Assembly (NCBI GenBank): GCA_035529175.1
Contig: DATKXG010000047.1
Coordinates: 1-5,271 of the forward strand
Origin: Sva-07 sp035529175
GTDB taxonomy: Bacteria; Actinomycetota; Acidimicrobiia; Acidimicrobiales; Ilumatobacteraceae
Reading direction: 5' to 3'
Length of the DNA stretch: 5,271 nt
Position numbers and translations under genes: made by a program
Shown: positions 5,036-5,271 of the stretch, piece after piece
Layout: each line of letters starts with the position of its first letter
Numbering within the stretch: position 1 is the first letter of the stretch
Notes under the pieces: model-generated
The model's input: only the letters and a program-made list of their open reading frames with translations
What the model was told of the DNA's origin: nothing
The model's database searches: none

Positions 5036-5079
5036 CGGTGGACAGGTCGATCGGTCGGATTCGTCGGGACACCTCGCGG

Positions 5080-5085
5080 TACCGT
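5080..5085 (+). promoter_or_regulatory. Candidate -10 element for a leaderless transcript of the gene at 5092
   Basis: TACCGT fits TANNNT and is followed by exactly six bases before ATG 5092, so transcription may begin on the A of the start codon. No Shine-Dalgarno sequence is visible before this ATG, which agrees with a leaderless message. A convincing -35 is not seen. Confidence 0.4.
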
Positions 5086-5091
5086 GCAGCG

Positions 5092-5271
5092 ATGGCCGAC
5101 TCGACCTCCCCCCTCCCGAGCGCGGCGCCTCGCGCGCTCGACGACCTGTTCGACACCGACTCGATCCTTCCCGCGGCCCCGCTCGGCGACGACGGCGAAC
5201 CGCTCGAGGTGCTCCACGACCGCGAGTACCGTGTGCGGGCCTTCCGCAAGCGCGACGACCTGCTGCTGATC
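5092..5271 (+). CDS. Unrecognised protein, N-terminal 60 residues (runs off the window)
   Basis: The frame opens at ATG 5092 and stays open to the last base, giving 60 residues. The first 20 or so are Ser/Pro/Ala-rich and probably disordered (MADSTSPLPSAAPRAL). They are followed by an acidic stretch (DDLFDTDSILP) and then a strand-like segment HDREYRVRAFRKRDDLLLI in which basic and hydrophobic residues alternate. There is no signal peptide or membrane span. The last segment reminds me of the start of DUF2889-type proteins, but this is only a resemblance and the diagnostic remainder is outside the window. Support for a real gene comes from the GC-rich third codon positions in this frame, its divergent placement from the acetyltransferase, and the -10-like TACCGT six bases before the ATG. 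Confidence 0.7.
   Translation, partial: MADSTSPLPSAAPRALDDLFDTDSILPAAPLGDDGEPLEVLHDREYRVRAFRKRDDLLLI

Overview
The window reads as chromosomal DNA from a high-GC actinobacterium. The evidence is heavy G/C preference at third codon positions, GTG starts, an ECF sigma factor paired with an RskA-type anti-sigma factor, and what look like leaderless promoters. A lineage such as the Acidimicrobiia (Ilumatobacter-like) would fit, but that is an inference from style and not a match.

Layout from left to right. (1) Bases 1-1042, plus strand: the C-terminal part of an ECF sigma-70 factor, followed after one base by its membrane-anchored RskA-family anti-sigma factor. (2) Bases 1043-1215: an intergenic region holding a twin-hairpin repeat element (two 38-bp palindromic units). 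(3) Bases 1216-2124, plus strand: psuG, pseudouridine-5'-phosphate glycosidase, complete and with its catalytic residues. (4) Bases 2125-2258: a second twin-hairpin element with the same internal period, lying between convergent genes. (5) Bases 2259-4253, minus strand: a compact operon transcribed right to left, with a TauE/SafE-type membrane exporter, then two tandem paralogous flavodoxin-fold NAD(P)H:quinone-oxidoreductase-like proteins. (6) Bases 4254-4402: the operon's putative promoter and a strong 18-bp-stem hairpin. (7) Bases 4403-5035, minus strand: a RimJ/RimL-type GNAT acetyltransferase. (8) Bases 5092-5271, plus strand: the divergent N-terminal part of an unrecognised protein that runs off the window.

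Functionally, the sigma/anti-sigma pair is a regulatory switch in which an envelope signal would release the sigma factor. PsuG would salvage uracil and ribose-5-phosphate from pseudouridine-5'-phosphate; its usual kinase partner PsuK is not in the window. The exporter and the two flavoproteins are so tightly packed that they must be co-transcribed, suggesting joint export of an anion or organosulfur compound and two-electron quinone reduction, but the substrate cannot be read from sequence.

The least explained feature is the repeat family. Four copies of a 38-bp palindrome are arranged as two pairs, each pair with exactly the same 61-bp period although the spacers have diverged. The pairs flank psuG as direct repeats. 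Each twin unit is also bounded by related inverted flanks (CCNCC...CAGC GATGAGC), so it looks like a small REP/BIME- or MITE-like element and not like two chance hairpins.
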